Shown: positions 1 to 8,422 of the stretch, piece by piece | Numbering within the stretch: the first letter of the stretch is position 1 | Layout of the letters: each line of letters starts with the position of its first letter | NCBI GenBank assembly: GCA_022447555.1 | Contig: JAKVBF010000014.1 | Coordinates: forward strand, 21,170-85,169 | Source: Mariniblastus sp. | GTDB lineage: Bacteria > Planctomycetota > Planctomycetia > Pirellulales > Pirellulaceae | DNA: 64,000 nt | Direction: 5' to 3' | The notes under the pieces: generated by a model | The model's input: only the letters and a program-made list of their open reading frames with translations | Told to the model about the DNA's origin: nothing | The model's database searches: none | Program-made: the position numbers and the translations under genes

Positions 1-254
1 GGTAAGCTCATCTCGACGCCTGACCGAAAAGCCGCGTTGTGCAATTCTCTGAGAGCCAACCCGCTCGACAAGCCATCACCCAAATGACTGGAGGACATCT
101 GATTCAACACAACGCCAAAGGTTCCGTGATGGTCGTCTTGCAAAACGAGAATGACAGACTGCTCAAAGGCGGAGTGGGATAGTTTCGGATCGGCGACTAA
201 AAAGTCTCCCTGCAAAGTCGGTGCGGAGCTGTTACGAATTCGGTTTTCATCCAT
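1..254 (-). CDS. YqgE/AlgH family protein (5' part, runs off the window)
   Basis: Reading leftward from the ATG at 254-252, the frame is open to the window edge and gives about 84 residues. It shows the typical opening of the YqgE/AlgH family: an LQGDFLVADP segment, then FEQSVILVLQDD and HGTFGVVLNQ, matching the family pattern of a GxFLIAxP strand, an F-x-x-SV strand and a G-x-x-G-x-VxN strand. The function of the family is not settled; AlgH was named from alginate regulation in Pseudomonas. An in-frame stop lies about seven codons upstream, so this ATG is the first possible ATG. The C-terminal half is outside the window, so completeness cannot be judged. The next gene is divergent. Confidence 0.82.
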   Translation of the reverse strand, partial: MDENRIRNSSAPTLQGDFLVADPKLSHSAFEQSVILVLQDDHHGTFGVVLNQMSSSHLGDGLSSGLALRELHNAAFRSGVEMSL

Positions 255-497
255 CGATCCATCCCTGTTCAGCTAGAGATAAGATTTGATTTGACAAAGT
301 GATTTTCAGCGTCTTTCTATTAGGAAACAAACGTTTCGTAGGCACAGGGCATACCGAACAGCAGCACTCGGCGCCACTGGAAATATAGGAATAAGTTGCC
401 AAAACAAGCAATTTCTTTTCCTTCAGGGCTGCCAAACTGGCAGCAATTCACCATTGGGTTGTTTGACTAACAGCCGTTTGTGATAGACAATTTAAGT

Positions 498-1055
498 ATG
501 AGCACCGCATCCCTTTCAAAACCGATTCAGCAACTCATTGGCTTTCTCGAGTCCCTAACGGAACGGGCGCCGGTGGAAGACCTCGGACGGTTCCTCGCTG
601 GTCTGGATATCACCTTGGCGGATCTGGAACCCTTCATTTATTTTGGTGACAAAATGTATCGCCGAAACATGATCCGTGAGAACGAATGGTATGAGCTGCT
701 TTGCATTTGTTGGCAGAGTGGACAACGGAGCCCAATCCATAATCACGCCGGCTCAACATGTGGCTTGAAAATCATGCAAGGCACGGCGACAGAAACAACC
801 TTTGAAAAGACGCCTTCAGGACATATCAAACCAATCACTTCCAGCGATTTCTCCGCAGGCCTCGTCTGCAGCAGTCAGGACGATGAGATCCACCAAGTGT
901 CAAATTTGCAGGCGATCGGATCGAATTTAGTCACACTGCACATTTATTCTCCGCCACTCCGTAGGATGGATACCTTCTCACTGCACGGTGCCGAAACGGA
1001 ACTTTACCAACCGGAGAATCAAATGAACGCGTGTCACTTTGGTGATTGCATCTGA
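498..1055 (+). CDS. cysteine dioxygenase family protein
   Basis: A cupin protein of about 185 residues expected to oxidise L-cysteine to cysteine sulfinate with non-haem iron and O2. Counting from the ATG at 498, the iron ligands are His81 and His83 (PIHNHAGSTCG) and His132 (DDEIHQVSN). The LHIYSPPL segment near residue 150 is a hallmark of the family. Cys88 and Tyr150 sit where mammalian enzymes form a Cys-Tyr thioether crosslink; many bacterial homologues have glycine at the cysteine position. A GTG at 480 in the same frame would add six residues; neither start has a convincing ribosome-binding site. The convergent sulfite oxidase downstream supports a role in cysteine catabolism to sulfate. 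Confidence 0.88.
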   Translation: MSTASLSKPIQQLIGFLESLTERAPVEDLGRFLAGLDITLADLEPFIYFGDKMYRRNMIRENEWYELLCICWQSGQRSPIHNHAGSTCGLKIMQGTATETTFEKTPSGHIKPITSSDFSAGLVCSSQDDEIHQVSNLQAIGSNLVTLHIYSPPLRRMDTFSLHGAETELYQPENQMNACHFGDCI

Positions 1056-1482
1056 CCCTAACCTGGCAATACCTTGCAAAGTGGAAAGCCCGCTTTGCTG
1101 AACCCCGCTCTAATCAACCCTCAGGCAAGCCATCCTTAATTGCCGTTGCCCGTCCAAGTATAACTTTTCTTCGATCGGTCGCAGGAGCCGCTAGTTCCAG
1201 AATGGACGACAAAGATTATCAGGGCCGGGTCAGCTCCAACTATTTTTTTATATACTTCCATCAATCGATTCGGTATCGACTATCCTATCACCCTGCTGAT
1301 CTTCAGGACCATCCTGAGCAGCGGTCACTTTTCTGGTGCCAACAAATGCATTCCACAAATCGGCTCACATTGAACGGCGTGGATTAGATTTCGGTGAACA
1401 CCACCATCCATCCCAAATATCATCTGTTAATCAGCAGCTAATGACGCGATTGCAGATGCTTATTCACCGCGCACGGGCAGTT
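1056..1482. other. gap between convergent genes, no gene seen
   Basis: This 427-bp stretch separates the 3' ends of the cysteine dioxygenase and sulfite oxidase genes. The longest plus-strand frame starts at a TTG inside the dioxygenase gene and gives a protein with no recognisable motif or hydrophobic pattern, so I do not call it. I found no strong hairpin followed by a T run. Confidence 0.5.
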
Positions 1483-2550
1483 TCATCCGCTTGACTTCAG
1501 TTTGAAACGATGCCAGGAGTTCTGCAAATATCCTTTGGCATTCCAGACAACACGCTCGGGCATAAAGTTGCCGGCTGTATCCTCTGCGCGTACCAAAAGT
1601 TCTTCGGATCCTTGTGCTACCGGCATCTCAATCTCCCAAAGTTGCCAACAATAGTCATGCGCATCAACCCCCAACCTGGCTTCATACCAGTCAAGTCCGT
1701 CGGCGCTCACTTCGACCTTCGATATGCGACATCCCTCGCGACTCGTTGGAAGCGCGTAACCTGAAACGGTACACCAATGGTCGGGCCTGGTTTCCACGTC
1801 GCAAATAACAGCGTTAATCGGGAAACGATAAATCGGACCGGCTTCGCTCCAATCCAAAGGGTTCAGCTGACCAACGAGTTTGTAGTCGGCGGCCATAAAG
1901 TAGTTCGGGGATGGGCGATCAGAAACGATGATTTTTCCAAGCCATTTTACGCTGCGGGCACCGATGTAACCTGGAACGATTGAACGTAAGGGAAAGCCAT
2001 GGTCATGCGTCAAGGGTTTGCCGTTCATGGAATGGCAGAGTAGCGGGGCGCCGGATCCACACTGCGTTAACCCCTTTTCTATCGGGATAGATGCGCCAAA
2101 GCCAATGGTTTCTCCTTCGTTGTCAATTTGATCGAGTCCTTCAAACCAGACATGTCGTGCTTCGGGTAGGACCCCACACGCCTTTAAAACGTCTGCCATC
2201 AGGACACCTTGCCAGCTGGCATTACCGATTGCACCCGCGTCCCATTGAACGCCCTCAACTGGTCGCACCCGGCTATGTTCGGATCGCCGATTCCCAGCGC
2301 AGACCATCGTGGCCATTGTGGAGGCGCTTGGAAATTTGCTGAGATCCTGCATGCTGAATGAGCCCGATTGACGCACCATTCCTACAACTTCGAGGCGAAA
2401 AGTATTCAGGTTAATTGCCGGATTGCTGGCATGGCTACGAACATAAAAATACGGCTGGGGCGTGAGCCAGTTCTTCGCCAGATTTTGAAGGTGCGGTTCG
2501 CCATTGCGAGTATGGACAGATCGGTAAATCAAATCTTTCGTATCAGGCAT
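1483..2550 (-). CDS. molybdopterin-dependent sulfite oxidase-like oxidoreductase
   Basis: A 355-residue protein of the sulfite oxidase family, which oxidises sulfite to sulfate at a molybdenum-pterin centre. The segment MVCAGNRR carries Cys84, the family's molybdenum-binding cysteine, followed by the pterin-binding region (WQGVLMADVLKACGV, then GFPLRSIVPGYIGARSVKWL). The last third (about 235-350) matches the Ig-like dimerisation domain (VSGYALPTSREGCRISKVEV). There is no cytochrome b5 domain and no obvious signal peptide, so it resembles the SorA/SorT-type or plant-like core and may be cytoplasmic, or may use an electron acceptor encoded elsewhere. With the facing cysteine dioxygenase it would form a cysteine to sulfinate to sulfite to sulfate route; the desulfination step is inferred. 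The exact substrate is not proven, since related enzymes act on other S-oxides. Confidence 0.87.
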   Translation of the reverse strand: MPDTKDLIYRSVHTRNGEPHLQNLAKNWLTPQPYFYVRSHASNPAINLNTFRLEVVGMVRQSGSFSMQDLSKFPSASTMATMVCAGNRRSEHSRVRPVEGVQWDAGAIGNASWQGVLMADVLKACGVLPEARHVWFEGLDQIDNEGETIGFGASIPIEKGLTQCGSGAPLLCHSMNGKPLTHDHGFPLRSIVPGYIGARSVKWLGKIIVSDRPSPNYFMAADYKLVGQLNPLDWSEAGPIYRFPINAVICDVETRPDHWCTVSGYALPTSREGCRISKVEVSADGLDWYEARLGVDAHDYCWQLWEIEMPVAQGSEELLVRAEDTAGNFMPERVVWNAKGYLQNSWHRFKLKSSG

Positions 2551-2893
2551 TCTTAAACTACTTCAAAATTAAATACGGGCAATTAAATGGGAGCGTTAGT
2601 ATGGTTTTTCACTAAGAGATTCGTTTACAAATTCAGGCGTCAGGTTTCTTACTAACCGATTGAGCAATCGCCAATTTACCGCGGGTTGAGTTGGAATCGG
2701 AAATGAGACCAAAATTTGACACGAAACGGTTTGATTCCAATAGAATGGAGTGCAAGACTCCTACACCACTATCCTCGACCGATTCTAAATTCGTCCCAGA
2801 CCGACAACAACCAATCCGGTCGGGAAACTAACAATTTAGAAGCAAATGTACGGCTTGTCCCGAATCGCAGCTTTGAGATGCCTGAGGCACGGC
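2551..2893. other. gap between two minus-strand genes, no gene seen
   Basis: These 343 bp lie between the start of the sulfite oxidase gene and the 3' end of tsaB. They should hold the oxidase promoter, but I see no clean pair of boxes on the minus strand. A TTGACA at about 2716 with TAGAAT 19 bp further on, on the plus strand, has no convincing gene downstream. The plus-strand frame 2716-2967 overlaps tsaB and shows no family signature. Confidence 0.4.
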
Positions 2894-3631
2894 TCAACTT
2901 TCAGCATAACTGGGGCGGTAATAGTTCGGCTGGATGGACCAAAGGTCGTCCTCACGCCCCTGGTTAGCCCGCTCAAAACCGATTTTGGCAACCATTGATG
3001 CGCTGGGTGACCAGCAGTCGTGCGGCGCTACACAATTCGCTATCTCCCCGCTGATTTCGGTTACAAGCGGCTTCAAACCGCTTCCTGAGATCACGTCCTT
3101 CGGTTGCACAGAGGCCAGCCACTCGGCGCGGCCTTGGATCTCCACGATCCCATCACCGGCCAAATTTCCTGCAGTGTCGACCTTATATTCGGAAAAGAAA
3201 ACCTGTTGTCGCTGCGCGTTCAGAATGGTTTTGATCGCTCGACCTGCCTTCAATCCCATCTTTTGCTGAGTCTGTCGAGCCACGACCTCCAAAGTTGGAA
3301 CTCCAACAATTCGCGCGCCAACGGCGTAACAAAGTGATTTGGCAGTTACCACGCCGATCCTCAGACCGGTAAAGGATCCGGGACCTACGGTCACACAGAT
3401 TAACTCGACCTCTCTCATCTCCCATTGGGCAGCTCTCAAAAGTGTCTGGATTTGTGGGATCAAACTGCGAGAGCTAGATAAACGGGTTGCGGAGACTGCC
3501 GATTCGCCCCGCGGATCTGGTGAAACATGTGGCCCTGTCACACCCGTGGACGTTTCTGCCACGCTCGTAAAATCATCGAACAGCGCGACTTGGGCTAAAC
3601 GCTCCGACGATTCAATTGCTAAAATCCGCAA
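2894..3631 (-). CDS. tsaB: tRNA threonylcarbamoyladenosine biosynthesis protein TsaB
   Basis: A non-catalytic ASKHA-fold partner of TsaD in synthesis of t6A37 in ANN-decoding tRNAs. The N-terminal ILAIESSERLAQVALFD and the central VTVGPGSFTGLRIGV are diagnostic of TsaB (YeaZ). I chose the TTG at 3631-3629, which places LRILAIESS at the N-terminus as in homologues; the frame stays open to an ATG at 3751, but the extra 40 residues look like untranslated leader. The middle holds an insertion rich in Ser, Thr and Pro (TSTGVTGPHVSPDPRG) between the first strands, longer than in E. coli TsaB. The tail (QPNYYRPSYAES) resembles the usual Y-x-R ending. The phosphoesterase genes upstream are divergent. 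Confidence 0.88.
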   Translation of the reverse strand: MRILAIESSERLAQVALFDDFTSVAETSTGVTGPHVSPDPRGESAVSATRLSSSRSLIPQIQTLLRAAQWEMREVELICVTVGPGSFTGLRIGVVTAKSLCYAVGARIVGVPTLEVVARQTQQKMGLKAGRAIKTILNAQRQQVFFSEYKVDTAGNLAGDGIVEIQGRAEWLASVQPKDVISGSGLKPLVTEISGEIANCVAPHDCWSPSASMVAKIGFERANQGREDDLWSIQPNYYRPSYAES

Positions 3632-3841
3632 AGCTGTCTTTCTTTGGCTCGAGTTCGTGCAAGGGTGAGGAAATATCGATTCAGGAGGAACGAGGCGGTA
3701 TTTTGGAAGATTGCAAACCGCACCAATTGTCCCTAAACTATGACACTTCAATTTAGGCAGTTGGTCTCGACTCGTTCGGAAACTTTGAACAACGTTCTAT
3801 ACGTATACCATCTACAATCACACTTTTCATAGGGTCATTTC

Positions 3842-4600
3842 GTGAAGCGCGCCGTTATCAGCGATATCCACGGAAACTACGAAGCTCTAACAAGAGTCTT
3901 GGATGACATTGGTGAGCAGTCTGTGGATGAGATTGTCTGCTTGGGCGATATCATCGGCTACGGTCCTGAACCCGTAAAATGCCTCGATCGAGTCATGGAA
4001 TGTTGCCAACTGACGATTTTGGGCAATCACGACCAAGCAGCGATTTTCGATCCTGAGGGTTTCAACCCGGTCGCGATGAAGGCAATTTTTTGGACGCGGG
4101 AGCAGCTGGAACAAGAAAACAGTGATCTGGAGAAATCAGATCGGCGCTGGGATTTTCTCGGTGAACTGCCGCGGCGTCATGACGAAGGAAAATATCTATT
4201 TGTCCACGGCTCCCCTAGAGACCCGACCAATGAGTATGTCTTCCCGGAACACATCTATGAAAAATCTCGAATGCAGATGTTAATGAAACGGTTTGAACAG
4301 TACTGCTTCCAGGGGCACACCCATATCCCCGGGGTTTTTACGGAATCCGGTTCCTTCCTGCAACCCAGTCAGCGAGATCATTTTTTTCGACTGGATTCCG
4401 AAAAATGTATGATCAATGTTGGCAGCGTGGGGCAACCTCGTGACGAAGACCCTCGGGCGTGCTACATCGTTCTCGATACAAATGAAAACACCGTCCAGTA
4501 CCATCGCGTGGAGTATGACGTGGAATCGACACGGCAAAAAATTCATGCCATACCTGATCTCGACAACATGTTAGGCGACCGACTGTTGACGGGTCGGTAA
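3842..4600 (+). CDS. calcineurin-like metallophosphoesterase, copy 1
   Basis: A 252-residue phosphoesterase with the full dinuclear metal site: SDIHGN (first Asp and His), CLGDIIGYG (Asp), LGNHD (Asn-His), FVHGSP (His) and QGHTHIPG (His-x-His), plus [10 protein letters not shown] near the C-terminus. This set is typical of the single-domain YfcE/MJ0936-like group, which cleaves phosphodiesters or phosphomonoesters; the natural substrate is unknown. The start is GTG at 3842, preceded by AGGG about eight bases upstream. The next gene is a close homologue starting 32 bp downstream in the same direction, so the two probably share a transcript. Confidence 0.87.
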   Translation: MKRAVISDIHGNYEALTRVLDDIGEQSVDEIVCLGDIIGYGPEPVKCLDRVMECCQLTILGNHDQAAIFDPEGFNPVAMKAIFWTREQLEQENSDLEKSDRRWDFLGELPRRHDEGKYLFVHGSPRDPTNEYVFPEHIYEKSRMQMLMKRFEQYCFQGHTHIPGVFTESGSFLQPSQRDHFFRLDSEKCMINVGSVGQPRDEDPRACYIVLDTNENTVQYHRVEYDVESTRQKIHAIPDLDNMLGDRLLTGR

Positions 4601-4632
4601 TTGCAATCTCTGAAACAGGTACCAAGCACACC

Positions 4633-5379
4633 GTGACCAAACGCGCGATCATCAGTGACATCCACGGAAATATCGAAGCCCTTACGGTCGTTCTTAACGA
4701 CATTCGTTCGCAAGGCATTTCCGAAATCTACTGCCTTGGCGACGTGATCGGCTATGGTCCCAACCCAAGAGAGTGCATCGACCTCTGCCAAGATTTTAAA
4801 GTCTGCCTACTGGGTAACCATGACAATGGGGCACTCTTTGACCCGGATGGTTTTAGTAGTGGTGCGGAGAAGGCAATTTTTTGGACGCGCCGCGAGCTAG
4901 AAGACACTCGTGTCGACCATTGTGAAGACCGTTGGAATTTTTTGGCAGCTCTACCGCGAACGCATCGGGACGGGGACTGCATGTTCGTTCACGGTTCTCC
5001 CCGTAGCCCCCTTAATGAATATGTATTCCCTGAAGACATTTATAACGAACGAAAGATCGAAAGGATTTTTGGCTTCATTCAAAAATACTGCTTTCAGGGG
5101 CACACTCACGTACCCGGCGTGTTCACGGAGAACTGCCGCTTCTTTTCCCCAGCCGAACTCAGTTACCAATATACGCTGACTGACCAAAAAGTGATGGTAA
5201 ACGTTGGGAGCGTCGGGCAACCCCGTGACAATGACCCCCGCAGCAGCTACGTCGTACTAGAGGGTCGAGAAATTGAATTCCGCCGCCTGGAATATCCATT
5301 TGAGGTGACCCGAGACAAGATTCTCCAGATACCGGAATTGGATGACTTTTTGGGCGAAAGACTCGCAATTGGGCATTAA
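4633..5379 (+). CDS. calcineurin-like metallophosphoesterase, copy 2
   Basis: A 248-residue tandem paralogue of the preceding gene. By eye more than half of the positions are identical, including every metal-binding motif: [34 protein letters not shown] and [10 protein letters not shown]. The start is GTG at 4633. The copies differ most in the helix after the GNHD motif and in a strand near residues 165-180, regions likely to shape the pocket, so they may act on different substrates or form a heterodimer; that is inference. Both genes keep intact frames and all catalytic residues, which argues against decay of one copy. Confidence 0.87.
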   Translation: MTKRAIISDIHGNIEALTVVLNDIRSQGISEIYCLGDVIGYGPNPRECIDLCQDFKVCLLGNHDNGALFDPDGFSSGAEKAIFWTRRELEDTRVDHCEDRWNFLAALPRTHRDGDCMFVHGSPRSPLNEYVFPEDIYNERKIERIFGFIQKYCFQGHTHVPGVFTENCRFFSPAELSYQYTLTDQKVMVNVGSVGQPRDNDPRSSYVVLEGREIEFRRLEYPFEVTRDKILQIPELDDFLGERLAIGH

Positions 5380-5683
5380 CTTGCCTTTCCCGGGAAATCG
5401 TGAGGGCAGCATCGTGCCCCCTTCAGGATCAACTCATTTTCATACATAAACCAGAAACCCCCTTTGCAAGAATTGTGGTTATCCGGAGAATACCTCCTGT
5501 TGATGCGTCGATGGACCAATTAAACCGTTTGGTAGACCGATTGTCCGTTTCTACCTGGATGGTGGAATCACGCTTGTTTCTTTGGGCCAAATGAGAGCAC
5601 GAGATTCAGGCAAACCACACTAGTCGACAAAATTAACCAATGGCCAGTCTTATGCCAAATCAATTTCCAGGACACTTCGTTCC
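5380..5683. other. gap before yidC, no gene seen
   Basis: The 304-bp gap contains a short inverted repeat at about 5403-5418 (GGGCA, six-base spacer, TGCCC) that could help end the phosphoesterase transcript, but no T run follows it. The plus-strand frame 5400-5594 shows no family features and is not called. The yidC promoter should lie here; I cannot point to clear boxes. Confidence 0.4.
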
Positions 5684-8272
5684 GTGAACAAAAATACTAT
5701 TCTGTTTATCTTGTTGGCATCACTGGTTTTGATGTCCGCGTCGATTCTTCAAAACGTTTTTTACCCACCCGTACTTGAACCCGCGGTGGCTGAATTCAAC
5801 AAAGCAAATGAAGACAACGAAACTCAGCCAGCGACGGACGCCGCTCAGGCGCGGGATGCGAAAGACGAAGACACCTCAACTCCCCAAACCCTAAAACCAC
5901 TGGGATCAGACTCGGTTGGAGACAACGACGGGAACCAACCCTCGAAAGAAGGGATCCAGAAACCCATCAACTCGAAGGACGCGGATTCCGCAACTCCGGC
6001 TGTTGAAACCACTCCGTCGATAAGTGACGCCAACCCGAATGCACCCACGAATCAACTGTCCGAAAACCCACCGGTGATCGATACGACAGAGAAAAATCAA
6101 ACCGAAGAATTACTTTCGATTGGCTCAATCGCCGCTAACAGCGGCTTTCGCTACCTCGTCACTGTTGACCGGATCGGTGGTTCGATCCGCAGAATTGAAC
6201 TCAACACACGCCTGCCGAGTGGACGTTACAAGTACCGCGAAACCGAACAGCGAGGTGGATACCTTGGAGAACTCGATCTCTTCAATACCCCCCGCGGACC
6301 TGTCGCCGCAGTTGTCGGCCACGGTACACCCGCGTTTGATGCGGGGATTCGAGCCGGCGATTTAATCCGATCCATTGACGGGGAACCGATCGGTTCCAAA
6401 GAAGACTTTAAGAACACCCTTAGTCAAACGATTGCAGGCCAGACCATTACTCTGGAAATTCAGAGCGACTCGGATGCGACCAAACCAATACCGGTTCTAT
6501 TGACCAACAAACCGATGGAAATGGTCCGACCCGAACCGGACACGATCGACAAGGGTTGGCCCTCCCCCAACTCGTTCATCCTCACGCTTCGCAAGAAGAC
6601 GCAAGACCAAAACTGGCCAGAACTTGACGCCAACATGGTAACTGGCCTCTGGAATGTCAGTAGCATTTCGCAAGACTCCGTTGAATTCTCGTATAAGCTC
6701 CCCGAAGACTTACTTACAGCTCAAGGGCTCAAAGGGCCGTTGAACGTGATCAAGCGTTTCACACTTCCCAAAATTTCTGACGAACAACTCGACAATACAT
6801 CCAGTAAAACCTTTGATATTCTGTTCGATCTGGAGGTTGAAAACGGAGCTTCCGAAGAACAATCCGTCACGTTCCAACTGGATGGGCCGACGGGGACGCC
6901 GAGTGAGGGCTGGTGGTACCAGAACAAGATCCACGGTCGCCAATCTGCCATTGGCTACATTGCGGGTGCTCGGGATGTGATCAGCTCTAGCGAAGCCGAA
7001 CCCTTTAAATTCTTTGGCGGCCCTGAAATTGTGAAAAACCAATTACAGGATAACCCCAAATACCTCCGACTGTTCCCCATGAACGAGGGACCGGAGTACC
7101 AAGAAGTAAAATACGTTGCTGTGGATACCCAATATTTCAATGTCACCCTCAAGCCAGCCGGAACCAAGCCGTTTTTCGTGTACACCGGGATGGCGATGAC
7201 CACCGGCGCGGCCATTCCCGAAGATAATGGGCGGCTACAAAAGTTGGTGGATTGTTCTTTCAAACTCTTTAGTGACAACACCCCGATTGCCGCCAATGGA
7301 AAGTACAAGCAATCCTTCATCATTTTTAGCGGACCGAAAGAACCGGTTTTGCTGAGAGAGTACGGACTAGAAGACGCCCGAACGTTCGGTTGGTTCGCTT
7401 GGTTCTCGAAACCACTCTGCTGGCTACTCAAAGTCTTCTACACCATGACCTTTCAAATCGGTTATGGAATCCCGATCATTTTGTTGACGATTCTGGTTCG
7501 TAGTTTGATGATCCCCGTCAGTCGCAAAGCCGCCATCAACGCGCAGATGATGCAATACCTGCAGCCTCAAATCAAGGAAATTGCCGACAAATACAAAGAC
7601 AACATGGAGAAGCGTTCATCCGCTCAGCGAGAGCTGTTTAAGAAATACAATTACAATCCCTTCGGCGGTTGTTTCATGATGTTTTTCCAATTACCGATTT
7701 TCATTGGTCTTTATCGTGGGCTATCGGTGGACATCGCCCTGCGGGATCAGCCTTTGATACCCGGCATACAATGGTGCTCAAACCTGGCGGCGCCCGACAT
7801 GTTCTGGTACTGGGGCGATTGGATGCCAAACTTCCTAGGTGGGGAAACCGGATGGCTGGGGCCGTACCTCAATATTCTACCGATCATCACTATTTTCCTT
7901 TTTCTGGCTCAGCAGAAACTGTTCACACCACCCGCCACCGATGACCAACAAATAATGGCTCAGAAAGTCATGAAGTTCATGATGATTTTCATGGGCGTCC
8001 TGTTTTTCAAAGTCCCCTCTGGACTGTGTCTTTACTTTATCACTTCCAGTATTTGGGGTATCGCAGAAAGAAAAATGCTGCCCAAACCTAAACTGGACAC
8101 CGACAGTCTGGCAGCCGATGACGCCGAAGGAAGTGGCAAGAAAATGCCTCGTCGGTCGCTGTTTGGAAAACCCGAAACGAGTCCCACCAGTTTCGATAAT
8201 GCAACTCACCTGGAAGAGAAAAAACGACGGGCCAAGGAACGCAAAAGAAAACTAAAGCAGCGAGGGAACTAA
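5684..8272 (+). CDS. yidC: membrane protein insertase YidC with an inserted PDZ-like domain
   Basis: An 862-residue Oxa1/YidC insertase that places proteins into the inner membrane. Residues 5-25 form the N-terminal membrane anchor, followed by a long acidic, Thr/Pro-rich linker (about 35-150). The periplasmic P1 domain follows, interrupted at about 200-268 by a PDZ-like segment (RGPVAAVVGHGTPAFDAGI, AGDLIRSIDGEPIGS). The conserved core is at about 568-800, with helices around QIGYGIPIILLTILVRSLM, FGGCFMMFFQLPIFIGLY and KVPSGLCLYFITSSIWG and an Arg in the first helix. The tail is strongly basic (RRAKERKRKLKQRGN), as expected for ribosome contact. The start is GTG at 5684. mnmE follows 150 bp downstream, a common pairing. 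E. coli YidC is about 550 residues, so the extra length is the linker plus the PDZ segment. Confidence 0.95.
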   Translation: MNKNTILFILLASLVLMSASILQNVFYPPVLEPAVAEFNKANEDNETQPATDAAQARDAKDEDTSTPQTLKPLGSDSVGDNDGNQPSKEGIQKPINSKDADSATPAVETTPSISDANPNAPTNQLSENPPVIDTTEKNQTEELLSIGSIAANSGFRYLVTVDRIGGSIRRIELNTRLPSGRYKYRETEQRGGYLGELDLFNTPRGPVAAVVGHGTPAFDAGIRAGDLIRSIDGEPIGSKEDFKNTLSQTIAGQTITLEIQSDSDATKPIPVLLTNKPMEMVRPEPDTIDKGWPSPNSFILTLRKKTQDQNWPELDANMVTGLWNVSSISQDSVEFSYKLPEDLLTAQGLKGPLNVIKRFTLPKISDEQLDNTSSKTFDILFDLEVENGASEEQSVTFQLDGPTGTPSEGWWYQNKIHGRQSAIGYIAGARDVISSSEAEPFKFFGGPEIVKNQLQDNPKYLRLFPMNEGPEYQEVKYVAVDTQYFNVTLKPAGTKPFFVYTGMAMTTGAAIPEDNGRLQKLVDCSFKLFSDNTPIAANGKYKQSFIIFSGPKEPVLLREYGLEDARTFGWFAWFSKPLCWLLKVFYTMTFQIGYGIPIILLTILVRSLMIPVSRKAAINAQMMQYLQPQIKEIADKYKDNMEKRSSAQRELFKKYNYNPFGGCFMMFFQLPIFIGLYRGLSVDIALRDQPLIPGIQWCSNLAAPDMFWYWGDWMPNFLGGETGWLGPYLNILPIITIFLFLAQQKLFTPPATDDQQIMAQKVMKFMMIFMGVLFFKVPSGLCLYFITSSIWGIAERKMLPKPKLDTDSLAADDAEGSGKKMPRRSLFGKPETSPTSFDNATHLEEKKRRAKERKRKLKQRGN

Positions 8273-8422
8273 GACACCATTGCCCTGATCGCCATGGACC
8301 TGGTCGTCTTATACACAAGCCGCCTTTGTTGTATCAGGGCGGTTGAAACCCTCAGATACATTGAACCCTGAAGCCCTACCACTTCATGCCAGGGTAAAGG
8401 ACGACTTCCCAAGAGCCAGCTG

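Noticed and set aside
247-435. 62-residue minus-strand frame upstream of the YqgE-like gene
   Set aside because: It overlaps the YqgE start in another frame, has odd Cys and Tyr composition, and shows no family pattern.
1046-1387. 113-residue plus-strand frame after the cysteine dioxygenase gene
   Set aside because: It begins at a TTG inside the dioxygenase gene, has no motif or hydrophobic pattern, and lies in a gap between convergent genes.
2716-2967. TTGACA/TAGAAT promoter-like pair and an 83-residue plus-strand frame
   Set aside because: The spacing of 19 bp is poor, and the frame overlaps the tsaB 3' end without family features.
5400-5594. 64-residue frame between the phosphoesterase and yidC genes
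   Set aside because: It lacks a ribosome-binding site and recognisable features, and is more likely part of the yidC leader.
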